A stretch of DNA of 64,000 nt from positions 285,962 through 349,961 of the forward strand of contig NZ_JAHVJA010000004.1 in NCBI RefSeq assembly GCF_019801465.1, given 5' to 3'. Shown here piece after piece: positions 13,618-24,643 of this stretch. A program made the position numbers and the translations under genes. This stretch comes from Leisingera daeponensis (GTDB taxonomy: Bacteria > Pseudomonadota > Alphaproteobacteria > Rhodobacterales > Rhodobacteraceae). Each line of letters opens with the position of its first letter. Position 1 is the first letter of the stretch. The notes under the pieces were generated by a model, which saw only the letters and a list, made by a program, of their open reading frames with translations, did no database searches and was not told the DNA's origin.

Positions 13618-14658
13618 AAAGACGGGTCCGGTATCAAGGAAAAACTGGTCGCTCAGGCGCTGGCGGAGGGGTTTGTCTCCTGCCGGATCTGTCGGCCCTG
13701 GGACGTGCCGCAGGTACCCGGGCGGCTGCAAGCGTTTCTGGACGCGGGCTATCACGGGCAGATGGGCTGGATGGCGGAGCGCAGCCATTGGCGAGGCGAT
13801 CCGGCGCAGCTGTGGCCGGAGGCACGGTCGGTGATCATGCTGGCCGAAAGCTATACGCCTGAGGAGGACCCGATGGCGGTGGTGGGGCAGACGGACCGCG
13901 GCGCGGTCTCGGTCTATGCCCGCAACAAAGACTATCACGATCTGGTCAAGAAACGGCTGAAGCGGCTGGCGCGCTGGCTGATTGCGGAGGCCGGGGCGGA
14001 TTGCGAGGTCAAGGTTTTTGTCGACACCGCGCCGGTGCCGGAGAAGGCGCTGGGACAGGCAGCCGGACTGGGCTGGCAAGGCAAGCACAGCAACCTGGTG
14101 AGCCGGGATTGGGGCAATTGGGCCTTTTTAGGCTCTGTATTGACCACTTTGGATCTGCCTGCGGACAGGGCTGAGCCGGACCGCTGCGGGTCCTGCCGGG
14201 CCTGTCTGGAGAGCTGCCCGACCGATGCTTTCCCGGCGCCCTATCAGGTCGACGCGCGGCGCTGCATTTCTTACCTGACTATTGAGCACAAGGGGCCGGT
14301 TGACGAAGAGCTGCGCGGCAAGATGGGCAACCGGATCTACGGCTGCGACGACTGCCTGGCGGCCTGCCCGTGGAACAAGTTCGCGGTGGCGGCCAGCGAC
14401 ATGCGCTATGCCGCGCGCGAGGAGTTGAAGGCGCCGAGGCTGGCAGAGCTCGCGGTGCTGGATGACGCAGCGTTCCGGGCGATGTTCTCCGGCTCGCCGA
14501 TCAAGCGCATCGGGCGCGATAGGTTTGTGCGCAATGTGCTTTATGCGATTGGCAATTCCGGCCTGGTGGAGCTGCGGGAAGTGGCGCGCGGGCTGGCGGA
14601 GGACCCGGATCCGGCGGTGGCGGATGCGGCGCGGTGGGCGGTTCAACGGCTTTCATGA
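13615..14658 (+). CDS. queG: Epoxyqueuosine reductase QueG
   Basis: 347 residues. QueG is a cobalamin- and iron-sulfur-dependent enzyme that reduces epoxyqueuosine to queuosine in the wobble position of tRNAs with GUN anticodons. Visible features are [30 protein letters not shown], two 4Fe-4S ferredoxin motifs ([17 protein letters not shown] and [14 protein letters not shown]) and a short HEAT-like C-terminus. The ATG at 13615 was chosen because the helix [19 protein letters not shown] aligns with normal QueG N-termini; a frame open upstream to 13582 is inside the repeat. No strong ribosome site precedes it. Confidence 0.93.
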   Translation: MKDGSGIKEKLVAQALAEGFVSCRICRPWDVPQVPGRLQAFLDAGYHGQMGWMAERSHWRGDPAQLWPEARSVIMLAESYTPEEDPMAVVGQTDRGAVSVYARNKDYHDLVKKRLKRLARWLIAEAGADCEVKVFVDTAPVPEKALGQAAGLGWQGKHSNLVSRDWGNWAFLGSVLTTLDLPADRAEPDRCGSCRACLESCPTDAFPAPYQVDARRCISYLTIEHKGPVDEELRGKMGNRIYGCDDCLAACPWNKFAVAASDMRYAAREELKAPRLAELAVLDDAAFRAMFSGSPIKRIGRDRFVRNVLYAIGNSGLVELREVARGLAEDPDPAVADAARWAVQRLS

Positions 14659-14730
14659 CGCAAACAGGATGGACGGGCCGCAAATAGGCGTTACACCCGG
14701 TCCGGCGAACAGAGTTTGAGAGGGCTGGGC

Positions 14731-16737
14731 ATGGCGTTGCTGCTGGGAGTGGACACGGGCGGAACCTATACCGATGCGGTGCTGATCCGCGACGAGAAGG
14801 AGGTGATCGCCTCGGCCAAGTCGCTGACCACGCGCCAGGACCTGGCGATTGGCGTTGGCGGCGCGATCCGGGCGGTGCTGGAACAGTCCGGGGTGAAGCC
14901 GCAGGAGGTGTCGCTGGCAGCGCTGTCCACCACGCTGGCGACCAATGCGCTGGTCGAGGGCCAAGGCGGCCGGGTGGCGCTGATCTATGTCGGCTTTAAG
15001 GAGGACGATCTGGACCGGCACGGGCTGCGGGACGCGCTGAAGGGCGATCCGGCGCTGGTGATCGGGGGCGGACATACCCATGCGGGCAGCGAGGCGGCAC
15101 CCCTGGACACGGAGGCGCTGGAGATGTTCCTGCGCACCGAAGGGCAGGGGGTGACGGGTTTTGCCGTGGCCAGTGTTTTTGCCACCCGCAATCCGGCGCA
15201 TGAGGTGGAAGCGGCGCGGATCATTCACGAGATGACCGGTGCGCCAGCCACCTGCTCGCACCAGCTGTCGGCCAAGCTGAACGGGCCCAAGCGCGCGGTG
15301 ACGGCGGTGCTGAACGCGCGTCTGATCGGCATGATTGACCGGTTAATCGGGCGGGCGCAGGACACTTTGCGCGATCTGGGGATCGAGGCGCCGATGATGG
15401 TGGTGCGCGGTGACGGCGCGCTGATGAGCGGCGAGCAGGCGCGGGAGCGGCCGATCGAAACCATCCTGTCCGGCCCCGCAGCCTCCATCGTCGGCGCGCG
15501 TTGGATGACCGGTGTGGAGCATGCGCTGGTCAGCGACATTGGCGGCACAACAACGGATGTGGCGCTGATCAAGGACGGCAAGCCGGCGATTGATCCCGCC
15601 GGCGCCCGGGTCGGGGCATTTCGCACCATGGTCGAAGCTGTGGCGATGCGCACCACGGGTCTGGGCGGTGACAGCCAGGTGCATCTGAACACCAGCGGGC
15701 TGTCTGGCGGGCTGACCCTGGGGCCGCGGCGGGTGGTGCCGGTCTCGCTGATTGCCACCGACGCGCCCGAGGTGGTGCATGCGGCGCTGGACGAACAGCT
15801 GCGCAACTCCACCGTGGGCGAGTTTGACGGGCGCTTTGTGCGGGCGGTGCCGGGGGTGCCGGTGGCGGGGCTGAGCGAGCGTGAGGCCGGGCTGCTGGCG
15901 CGGATCGGGATGCAGGTGCATCCCTTGGGCCAGATCTTGCGCACCCGGATGGAGCATGGCTCGCTGGGCCGGCTGGTGGACCGCGGGCTGGTGCAGGTCT
16001 CTGGCGTGACGCCCTCGGATGCCAGTCATGTGCTGGGCCGGGTGGATGCCTGGGACCGCGAGGCGGCAGAAAAGGCGCTGACGCTGTTTGCGCGGCGCCG
16101 GGTCGGCAGCGGCGACATGGTAGCAAAAGATGCTGAAACGCTGGCGCAGATGATCATTGATCAGCTGACCGAACAGACCGCTTTGACCTTGCTGGAGTCT
16201 GCCTTTGCCGAAGAGGCCGAAAGCTTTGGCCTGCCTGAGGATCAGCTGGCGCGGCATGTGCTGATGCGGCGCGGGCTGGCGAAACACCGCGGGCTGCTGG
16301 CGCTGGATGCGTCGATGAATGTGGATGTGGTGGGGCTTGGAGCCTCTGCCCCCGGCTATTACCCCGCGGTGGGGGAGCGGCTGCATTGCAACATGATCCT
16401 GCCGGAGCACGCCGGCGTGGCCAACGCCATCGGTGCTGTAGTGGGTCGGGTCACCATGCGGCGCAGCGGCACCGTGACCTCTCCGTCCGAGGGCAAATAC
16501 CGGGTGCATCTGGAGAGTGGGCCGGTGGATTACCAGGCTTCAGACGAGGCGCTGGCTGCGCTGGAGGCGGCGCTGGCGGGTGAGGCCCGCGGCGCGGCGG
16601 AACAGGCCGGAGCCGAGGACATCCATGTGCATGTGGAGCGGGATATCCGCACTGCGCAGGTGGAGTCGCGGGAGGTGTTTGTCGAAGGCACGCTGACGGT
16701 GGAAGCCAGCGGGCGGCCGCGGGTGGCGCACGCCTAG
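14731..16737 (+). CDS. Hydantoinase A/oxoprolinase-type ATPase family protein
   Basis: 668 residues from the ATG at 14731 (MALLLGVDTGGTYTDAV); a TTG five codons upstream is possible. The N-terminal phosphate-binding loop DTGGTYTDAVLI, the central SDIGGTTTDVALIKDGKP and the GDGALMS segment mark the HyuA/5-oxoprolinase A fold of the actin-like ATPase superfamily. Known members hydrolyse 5-oxoproline, hydantoins or carboxylate acetone or acetophenone, usually with a HyuB partner. No hyuB-like gene lies next to it here, so the substrate cannot be assigned. The gene ends before a hairpin shared with convergent msrA. Confidence 0.88.
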   Translation: MALLLGVDTGGTYTDAVLIRDEKEVIASAKSLTTRQDLAIGVGGAIRAVLEQSGVKPQEVSLAALSTTLATNALVEGQGGRVALIYVGFKEDDLDRHGLRDALKGDPALVIGGGHTHAGSEAAPLDTEALEMFLRTEGQGVTGFAVASVFATRNPAHEVEAARIIHEMTGAPATCSHQLSAKLNGPKRAVTAVLNARLIGMIDRLIGRAQDTLRDLGIEAPMMVVRGDGALMSGEQARERPIETILSGPAASIVGARWMTGVEHALVSDIGGTTTDVALIKDGKPAIDPAGARVGAFRTMVEAVAMRTTGLGGDSQVHLNTSGLSGGLTLGPRRVVPVSLIATDAPEVVHAALDEQLRNSTVGEFDGRFVRAVPGVPVAGLSEREAGLLARIGMQVHPLGQILRTRMEHGSLGRLVDRGLVQVSGVTPSDASHVLGRVDAWDREAAEKALTLFARRRVGSGDMVAKDAETLAQMIIDQLTEQTALTLLESAFAEEAESFGLPEDQLARHVLMRRGLAKHRGLLALDASMNVDVVGLGASAPGYYPAVGERLHCNMILPEHAGVANAIGAVVGRVTMRRSGTVTSPSEGKYRVHLESGPVDYQASDEALAALEAALAGEARGAAEQAGAEDIHVHVERDIRTAQVESREVFVEGTLTVEASGRPRVAHA

Positions 16738-16761
16738 GCATCAGCGCGAGGGACACCGCAG

Positions 16762-16790
16762 CAAAAGCCCCGCCGGAGTGCGGCGGGGCT
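16762..16790 (-). terminator. Terminator after msrA (hairpin between convergent genes)
   Basis: AGCCCCGCC pairs with GGCGGGGCT across a short loop at 16766-16790. On the minus strand the stem is followed by TTTTGC, suiting msrA, which ends at 16810. In the plus direction there is no T-tract. Confidence 0.75.
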
Positions 16791-16809
16791 GAAAGCGCTG
16801 TGTTAGGGC

Positions 16810-17325
16810 CTATTCTGCAGCAGCGCCGCGTTTCGGCAGCACCCAGTCGGGGCGTGCGAAGTGGCAGGTGTAGCCAGTAGGCAGCCGCTGAAGATAGTCC
16901 TGATGCTCGGACTCGGCCTCCCAGAAGTCGCCCACCGGTTCCACCTCGGTCACCACCTTGCCGGGCCAGATGCCGGAGGCGTTGACGTCGGCGATGGTGT
17001 CCTCGGCCACGGCCTTTTGCGTCTCGTCCGTGTAGTAGATCGCCGAGCGGTAGCTCATGCCGATGTCATTGCCCTGGCGGTTCAGGGTGGTCGGGTCGTG
17101 GATCTGGAAGAAGAACTCCAGCATCTCGCGGTAAGACGTCACTGCCGGGTCGAAAATGATCTCGATCCCTTCGGCATGGGTGCCGTGGTTCCTGTAAGTG
17201 GCGTTGGGCACGTCGCCGCCGGTATAGCCGACGCGGGTGCTGATAACGCCGGGGCGTTTGCGGATCAGTTCCTGCATGCCCCAGAAACAGCCGCCTGCCA
17301 GGACGGCGCGTTCGGTGGTGCTCAT
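16810..17325 (-). CDS. msrA: Peptide-methionine (S)-S-oxide reductase MsrA
   Basis: 171 residues from the ATG at 17325. The N-terminal [12 protein letters not shown] holds the catalytic Cys of MsrA, and [24 protein letters not shown] is the conserved substrate-binding region. The enzyme repairs the S epimer of methionine sulfoxide in proteins and free form. An upstream extension of the frame is antisense noise: the start is fixed by the four-base ATGA overlap with the msrB stop at 17322-17325, which implies coupled translation. Together MsrB and MsrA cover both epimers. Confidence 0.97.
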   Translation of the reverse strand: MSTTERAVLAGGCFWGMQELIRKRPGVISTRVGYTGGDVPNATYRNHGTHAEGIEIIFDPAVTSYREMLEFFFQIHDPTTLNRQGNDIGMSYRSAIYYTDETQKAVAEDTIADVNASGIWPGKVVTEVEPVGDFWEAESEHQDYLQRLPTGYTCHFARPDWVLPKRGAAAE

Positions 17326-17771
17326 TTCACGACCTCCACTTGGTTGATGTAGGCGCCGTAGCCCTCGGCCTCCATGTCGTCCAGATGCACAAACCGCAGG
17401 GAGGCAGAGTTGATGCAATAGCGCAGGCCGCCGCGATCCAGTGGCCCGTCCGGGAACACATGGCCCAGGTGGCTGTCGCCATGGGTGGAGCGGACCTCGG
17501 TGCGGATCATGCCGAGGGAGCGGTCCTCCAGTTCCTGGATGTGCGCGGATTCGATCGGCTTGGTGAAGCTGGGCCAGCCGCAGCCGGATTCATACTTGTC
17601 GGAGGAGGCAAACAGCGGCTCGCCCGAGACGATGTCGACATAGATGCCCGGCTCCTTGTTATTAAGCAGCTTGCCGGTGCCGGGGCGTTCGGTGCCCGCA
17701 TTCTGGGTCACATAGAACTCTTCCTCGGACAGGGCGGCAACGGCGTCCGGGTTCTTGAAGTATTTGGTCAT
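17322..17771 (-). CDS. msrB: Peptide-methionine (R)-S-oxide reductase MsrB, non-zinc type
   Basis: 149 residues. GCGWPSF and the catalytic [11 protein letters not shown] motif near the C-terminus identify MsrB. The two CxxC pairs that bind structural zinc in many MsrBs are absent, so this is the zinc-free form; a second cysteine in SGCGWPSF is the likely resolving residue. The ATG at 17771 has GGGAGGA 6 bases upstream. It is first in a two-gene operon with msrA. Confidence 0.96.
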   Translation of the reverse strand: MTKYFKNPDAVAALSEEEFYVTQNAGTERPGTGKLLNNKEPGIYVDIVSGEPLFASSDKYESGCGWPSFTKPIESAHIQELEDRSLGMIRTEVRSTHGDSHLGHVFPDGPLDRGGLRYCINSASLRFVHLDDMEAEGYGAYINQVEVVK

Positions 17772-17874
17772 GGTGTCCTCCCGCCTGTTCGCGTTGCTGC
17801 AGAACATGGGGTCTGGATAGGCAAATGCAAAGCCCTGTTACAGGTGGCTCGCAAAGCCGTGTAGCGGGTGCAGG

Positions 17875-18438
17875 TCAGGCAGCGAAGGCGCCTGCCAGCT
17901 TTGCGGGCAGGGTGAACTCGCCCAGCACCCGGGCGCGGGCCTCTGCCGACATCTTGCGGGCGGTCTTTTCTACAATGCGCTGCACCTTGTCCGCCGGGTG
18001 TTTGGCGGCAAAAGGCTCAAAGTACCATTTCAGGAAGACAAAGCATATGATGTCCTCCAGCGCCTGCACTTGGTCGTCGCGCTTGATGCCCACCTTGCGC
18101 AGCATGCGGGCGGCTGCGTCCACGTCCTCTGCGCCATAGCCTGCGTCGTGCATCAAGGCGGTGACCACTTCGGCGTGGTGCTCTGCCTCGGCCTTGCGCC
18201 AGGCGAGGTAGCCGGCGCGGCCTTCCGGGAAAGCCTCGCGCGCGAGCTTCCAGCGTTCCACGTGCTGGCCGCGGGCGGCGATCTGCAGCGCCTCGGTAGC
18301 ATCCGGGAACAGGCGTTCCTGTTCTGCGCTCATCCGCTGGCCGTAAAGCAGAGCGGCGGGCTGGCCGTTTTCCAGGTTGGGGTCCTTGGCGTTGGCGGCG
18401 TCGATGGCGTTCAGCACCTGGGATAATTGCGTGCTCAT
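17875..18438 (-). CDS. DUF4202 family protein
   Basis: 187 residues, soluble, with no signal peptide. The sequence begins STQLSQVLNAIDAANAKDPN and contains AARGQHVERWKLAREAFPEGRAGYLAWRKAEAEHHAE and a later EDIICFVFLKWYFEPFAAKH, the conserved blocks of DUF4202. The histidine pattern (QHVERW, EHHAEV) suggests metal binding like HD-domain proteins, but the function is not established. It has its own good ribosome site (GGAGGACGC upstream of 18438) and lies upstream of msrBA in the same direction with a 100-base gap. Confidence 0.85.
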   Translation of the reverse strand: MSTQLSQVLNAIDAANAKDPNLENGQPAALLYGQRMSAEQERLFPDATEALQIAARGQHVERWKLAREAFPEGRAGYLAWRKAEAEHHAEVVTALMHDAGYGAEDVDAAARMLRKVGIKRDDQVQALEDIICFVFLKWYFEPFAAKHPADKVQRIVEKTARKMSAEARARVLGEFTLPAKLAGAFAA

Positions 18439-18549
18439 GCCGCGTCCTCCTGCTTGTGTATTTGCGGATCAGGTTAAGGCGGAAACCAAGGAACTTGCAA
18501 CGGGTCCGCGCCGCGCCTGCGGTGCGGGATCACAAGAAGCAGGAAGGCA

Positions 18550-19455
18550 TCAGCCCGGTTTTGCCGCGGGGGAGAGACCGGTTTGGGGGCGCCCTGGCTG
18601 GCGGGCCAGCTGCACGGCGAGGATGCCGCCGGTGACAACTGCAACGCCCAGCACGTCGAGCGGGCCCAGCTTTTCTCCAAGCAGCACGTTGGCGACGGCA
18701 ACACCGAACACTGGATTAAGGAAGTGAAAGGTGGCCGCGCGCACCGCGCCGATGCGGTTCAACAGCAGCACCCAGATGAAGGTGGCCATCAGTCCCGGCA
18801 CGATGGTGGTGTAGGTAAAGGCCGCCGCCAGCCGCCAGGTTGGAATGACAAAGATGTCCTCACTCAGCGGCGCGGCCAAGAACAGGATGGCAGAGCCGAT
18901 CAGCATCTGAAGCCCCACCACCATCATGAAGTTGCCGCCGGAGGTGGCGCCGCGCAGGGCGAGGGTGGCAGCAGTAAGCGCCAGCACGCCAATCACGCAA
19001 AGGACCACACCAAACAAGTCCACCCCGGCACTGAGGCGGGTGCCCATGATCAGGGCGACACCCAGGATGCCTGCCAGGAGTCCGGCATAACCCAAGGGGC
19101 GCAGCCGCTCGCCGAACAGCATCCAGCCGGCCAGCGCGACAAGCAGCGGCATGGTGGAGGCGATGATGGCGGCCAGCGAAGCCTCGATCCATTGCATGGC
19201 AACGAAGTTCAGGCCAAGGTAAAGCGCGTTCTGGCAGAAGCCGAAGATCACCGTGGCGCGCCATTGACCGGGTGTCAGCCGCCAAGACTGGCCAATTGCG
19301 CGGGCGATGGCAACACCGATCAGGCCGGAGATGAGGAAGCGCACCGCCAGCGAGAACAGCGGTGAGGCGTCCTGCACGATGATCCGGGCGGAGGTGAAAG
19401 CCGAAGACCACATCAGGGCAAAGGCCAGCCCCATGGCAATTGCGCGTGCGTCCAT
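18550..19455 (-). CDS. EamA/DMT family transporter
   Basis: 301 residues with about ten hydrophobic segments in two halves, each an EamA repeat (for example MGLAFALMWSSAFTSARIIVQDASPLF at the N-terminus and FTYTTIVPGLMATFIWVLLLNRIGAVRAATFHFLNPVFGV in the second half). Members of the drug/metabolite transporter superfamily export amino acids, sugars or metabolites; no substrate can be read. It is followed on the same strand by DUF4202 and preceded by a LysE-type exporter. Confidence 0.93.
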   Translation of the reverse strand: MDARAIAMGLAFALMWSSAFTSARIIVQDASPLFSLAVRFLISGLIGVAIARAIGQSWRLTPGQWRATVIFGFCQNALYLGLNFVAMQWIEASLAAIIASTMPLLVALAGWMLFGERLRPLGYAGLLAGILGVALIMGTRLSAGVDLFGVVLCVIGVLALTAATLALRGATSGGNFMMVVGLQMLIGSAILFLAAPLSEDIFVIPTWRLAAAFTYTTIVPGLMATFIWVLLLNRIGAVRAATFHFLNPVFGVAVANVLLGEKLGPLDVLGVAVVTGGILAVQLARQPGRPQTGLSPAAKPG

Positions 19456-19516
19456 CGTCCTAATCCTCTCTGCTGCTGCGGACCTTCAGGGAACCACGCG
19501 GCGGGATCAACCCCTG

Positions 19517-20140
19517 TCAGTTGAGACGGGCCGCAAAGATCTGCCAGCTGGCGGCACCGAAGGCAGCGGCGAAAGCCGCTTCGAACAGCCTTCGCAGGCG
19601 GATGTAGATGCGGCTGGCGGCAGCGCTGGAGAACAGAAGGGCATAACCGTGGAAGACCAGAGAACTTTGAACCGCGATGGCTGCGATCACCACCAGCAGC
19701 GCCGAGGGCTCGGTGCCGGGCGGAATGCCGATGGCGTAAAGGGAGCCGAAGAACAGGATCGCCTTTGGGTTAGTCAGATGCAGCGCCAGACCCTTTGCAT
19801 AGGCGGCGCGCAGCGACGGGGCGGCAGAGGTGCGCAGTTCCGGGGCGCCGGAACGCAAGGCGGACCGGGCAGAGCGGATCGCGAGATACATCAGGTAAGC
19901 AGCGCCGAAGTAGCGGACCACCTCGAACATCCATGCGTTGGCCAGCATCACCGCGCCAAGGCCGAAGGCGGCGGAGACCGACCAGATCAGTGAGCCGCTG
20001 CTGACGCCGGCGGCCAGCGCCAGCCCGGCGGCGCGGCCGCGCTGCATGGCGGTGCCGGCGATGGTCAGGGTGGCGGGGCCGGGACTTGCTCCCGCCAGCA
20101 GCGCTGCACCAAGGATCAGTGCTAGGTTGACATCGGTCAT
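19517..20140 (-). CDS. LysE/RhtB family amino-acid exporter
   Basis: 207 residues from the ATG at 20140, chosen for GGGAGGAGG just upstream and because MTDVNLALILGAALLAGASPGPATL matches the family N-terminus, including the conserved GxSPGP. About six hydrophobic segments are present. The family exports lysine, homoserine, threonine or related small molecules; the specificity is not readable. Together with the downstream EamA gene it forms a same-strand pair of putative exporters. Confidence 0.93.
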   Translation of the reverse strand: MTDVNLALILGAALLAGASPGPATLTIAGTAMQRGRAAGLALAAGVSSGSLIWSVSAAFGLGAVMLANAWMFEVVRYFGAAYLMYLAIRSARSALRSGAPELRTSAAPSLRAAYAKGLALHLTNPKAILFFGSLYAIGIPPGTEPSALLVVIAAIAVQSSLVFHGYALLFSSAAASRIYIRLRRLFEAAFAAAFGAASWQIFAARLN

Positions 20141-20247
20141 GCGGCGGCCCTCCTCCCGGCATGCAGGAAGGGTGCGCCTGATGCGCCGCATTGGCAAGGC
20201 GGAACGGTGCGGCGGCGGGCGAAACGATTTCGGGGGAAGATGCTCGC

Positions 20248-20276
20248 AAAAAAGGGCCGCCCGCGAAGGGCAGCCC
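20248..20276 (-). terminator. Terminator after HU gene
   Basis: On the minus strand a 9-bp stem (GGGCTGCCC with GGGCGGCCC, one mismatch) and short loop is followed by TTTTTT, 27 bases after the HU stop codon. Confidence 0.85.
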
Positions 20277-20302
20277 TGTAACCGTCCGGACTGGATCCGG
20301 TA

Positions 20303-20590
20303 TCAGCCGTTCACGCTGTCTTTCAACGCTTTGGCGATGGTCATTTTCACGACCTTGTCAGCTTCCTTGGTGAATTTCTCACCGGTGGCCGGGTTGCGCA
20401 CTTCGCGCTCGGGGCGCTCGCGGCAGTAGATTTTGCCGACGCCCGGCAGGGTCACAGCGCCGCCGCCCGACACTTCGCGGGTGATCAGCGAGCAGACCGC
20501 TTCCAGGGCGGAGCCTGCGACTTTCTTGTCGCTGCCCATTTCCTCTGCCAGAGCGGCAACAAGCTGGGTTTTGGTCATCGGTTTGGACAT
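20303..20590 (-). CDS. HU family DNA-binding protein
   Basis: 95 residues, typical HU size. MTKTQLVAALAEEMGSDKKVAGSALEAVCSLI is the dimerisation helix pair; GGGAVTLPGVGKIYCRERPEREVRNPATGEKF carries the beta-arm with the Arg/Asn-Pro intercalating element (RNPATGE), and the C-terminus is KVVKMTIAKALKDSVNG. It is a small basic nucleoid protein that bends DNA. AAGGAGACG precedes the ATG. A promoter and a terminator bracket it as a single-gene unit. Confidence 0.95.
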   Translation of the reverse strand: MSKPMTKTQLVAALAEEMGSDKKVAGSALEAVCSLITREVSGGGAVTLPGVGKIYCRERPEREVRNPATGEKFTKEADKVVKMTIAKALKDSVNG

Positions 20591-20638
20591 TCTTCGTCTC
20601 CTTAAAGCTGCCCGAACTCTGGGGCCTCATCGCGTGAC

Positions 20639-20666
20639 ATTATCGTTATGTTGTATGATAACACAA
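20639..20666 (-). promoter_or_regulatory. Predicted promoter of the HU gene
   Basis: On the minus strand TTGTGT (20666-20661), a 16-base spacer and GATAAT (20644-20639) lie in an AT-rich stretch unlike its surroundings. The start of transcription would be about 40 bases before the HU ATG. Confidence 0.6.
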
Positions 20667-20720
20667 CTTCTTGTGTGCTCAGCGCAGGCAAAAATGGGCA
20701 TTTTTTCTAGGAAATCTGCC

Positions 20721-20747
20721 AAAAACGGCCCTAAAGGAAGGCCGTTT
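20721..20747 (-). terminator. Terminator overlapping the amn stop codon
   Basis: On the minus strand AAACGGCC and GGCCGTTT form an 8-bp stem around a 9-base loop and run into TTTTT. The TAG stop of amn (20731-20733) lies in the loop, so the last codons are part of the terminator. Confidence 0.75.
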
Positions 20748-22193
20748 CATCGAACGAGCGCAATTTCCGGCTGTGCAAGCGTTCCAACGGCATGCCACGC
20801 AGGCGTTCCATCGCTCTTATGCCGATTTGCAGGTGCCGCGCAACTTGGGTCCGGTAGAAGTCCGACGCCATGCCCGGAAGTTTCAGCTCCCCGTGCAGAG
20901 GTTTGTCGGAGACGCAGAGCAGCGTGCCGTAGGGCACGCGGAAGCGGTAACCATTGGCCGCGATAGTGGCGCTTTCCATGTCCAGCGCGATCGCACGCGA
21001 CTGGCTGAGGCGTTGTACAGGGCCGGACTGGTCGCGCAGTTCCCAGTTGCGGTTGTCGATGGTGGCAACGGTGCCGGTGCGCATAATCCGCTTGAGGTCG
21101 AAGCCTTCAAGTTCGGTTATCTCCGCCACCGCCTCCTCCAGCGCGACCTGGATTTCCGCCAGCGCCGGGATCGGTGTCCAGATGGGCAGGTCATCGTCCA
21201 GCACGTGGTCCTCGCGCAGATAGCCGTGGGCCAGCACAAAGTCCCCCAGCGCCTGGGTGTTCCGAAGCCCCGCGCAATGTCCGACCATCAGCCAGGCATG
21301 GGGGCGCAGCACCGCGATGTGGTCGGTGGCGGTTTTAGCATTGGAAGGGCCGACGCCTATGTTGACCAGCGTAATGCCGTTCCCGTCGTCCCTCTTGAGG
21401 TGGTAAGTGGGCATCTGCGGCAGTTTGCCAGCTTCGGGCGTAACGGCGGCGGGATCGGTGATCTCGTGATCGCCGGTGCTCACAAAGCTGGTGTAGCCGT
21501 TGTCCGGGTCCGCTAGCTGGGCGCGGGCATAGGCTTCGAACTCTGCCACGTAGAACTGGTAGTTGGTGAACAGAACGTGGTTCTGAAAATGCTCCGGGCT
21601 GGTGGCGGTGTAGTGGCTGAGGCGCGCCAGCGAGTAGTCGATGCGCTGGGCAGTGAACAGCGACAGCGGGCCGGTGCCGCTGGCGGGCTGGCAGGTGCCG
21701 TTGACGATGTCGTCATTGGTGGTCGACAGATCCGGCACATCGAAGACATCACGCAGCGTGAATCCGGCGGCACCTTCTTGCGGCACCGTCAGATCGGGGC
21801 GCGAAGCGACCGCGAAATGCACCGGGATCGGGGTGTCGGAAACATCGATGGTTACCGGCTGGCCGTGGTTCCGGATCAAGAGGCCGATTTGCTGGATCAG
21901 GTAGTTGCGGAACAGGTCCGGCCGCGTCACCGTCGTGGCATAGGTGCCGGGCGCAGAGACATGGCCGAAGCTGAGGCGGCTGTCCACTTGTGCAAAGGTC
22001 AGGGTAGAAAAGCGGATCTCCGGGTAGTAAGCGCGGATGCGCTGGTTATCCGGTGCGCCGTCAGCCATGGCGCGGATGAACTCGTCGCACAGGAATCCGG
22101 TAGCCTGCCGGTACAGCAGTTCCAGCCGGTCCACAGCCTCGGTCGCGTCATTGAAGCTTTCGGCCGGCGGGTGGCCGGGGTGTTTTGTTGTTA

Positions 22194-22197
<4 letters not shown>
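20731..22197 (-). CDS. amn: AMP nucleosidase Amn
   Basis: 488 residues, the usual length. It hydrolyses AMP to adenine and ribose 5-phosphate. The N-terminal regulatory domain is followed by a nucleoside-phosphorylase-like catalytic domain with VNIGVGPSNAKTATDHIAVLRPHAWLMVGHCAGLR and DMESATIAANGYRFRVPYGTLLCVSDKPLHGE. Its ATG overlaps the stop of the adenine deaminase gene by four bases (ATGA at 22194-22197), so both are translated from one message, and the terminator overlaps its own stop. Confidence 0.96.
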
Positions 22198-23996
<1,799 letters not shown>

Positions 23997-24137
23997 AATC
24001 CAATTGTTCCGATTGCGGGCGGGAAGGCAAGCGGATTGCTGGCTTTGCCATCAAAGCTTCATGCGGATGGTGGAAAGGCGCCGCAGGCTGACGCATTTGG
24101 CATTGCCGCAGGGCGGCGGCTGGAGAAGACTGCCGCC

Positions 24138-24560
24138 ATGGATTATGACACAACAGACGCGGGCAGTTTCGGCCGCTCCCTGCGGGGGATCGGTCTCAAT
24201 CTTCTGGTGCGGGATGTTCCGGCAGAAATTGCCTTTTTAGAGACTGTTTGTTCCATGAAGGGCCATCAGGTGAGCAAGGATTTTGCCATTGTCACCTATG
24301 GCGGTCAGGTGTTTCAGCTGCACAGTGACGGCACTTATGCAGAAAACCCGCTGCTGGGTCTGCTGCCGGAAAACCCGCCGCGTGGGGCGGGGATCGAAAT
24401 CCGCCTTTACGACACCGATCCGGATGAGGCCTCGGCGCGGGCGGCGGCGGCGGGCTTTACCGTTCTGCAGCCGCCAACGGACAAGCCGCATGGCCTGCGC
24501 GAGGCCTATATCCTGTGTGAAAATGGCTATGCCTGGGTCCCCAGCCGGCCCAAGGGGTAA
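24138..24560 (+). CDS. VOC-fold (glyoxalase/bleomycin-resistance-like) protein
   Basis: 140 residues from the ATG at 24138. One vicinal-oxygen-chelate module is recognisable: GIGLNLLVRDVPAEIAFLETVCSMKGHQVSKDFAIVTYGGQVFQLHSDGTY, then GIEIRLYDTDPDEASARAAAAGFTVLQPPTDKPHGLREAYILCENGYAWVPSRP. Metal-ligand positions are not fully conserved as in true glyoxalase I (His in QLHSD, Glu in the GIEIRLY strand), so the reaction is unknown. A membrane-protein gene follows in the same direction. Confidence 0.8.
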   Translation: MDYDTTDAGSFGRSLRGIGLNLLVRDVPAEIAFLETVCSMKGHQVSKDFAIVTYGGQVFQLHSDGTYAENPLLGLLPENPPRGAGIEIRLYDTDPDEASARAAAAGFTVLQPPTDKPHGLREAYILCENGYAWVPSRPKG

Positions 24561-24643
24561 GCGGCGGAAATTCCACCCCTTTCACCTTGACGACAGCCGG
24601 TCCATGCTGGGCGGAACCATTTGGATGCTGCGAGGGACCGCTG

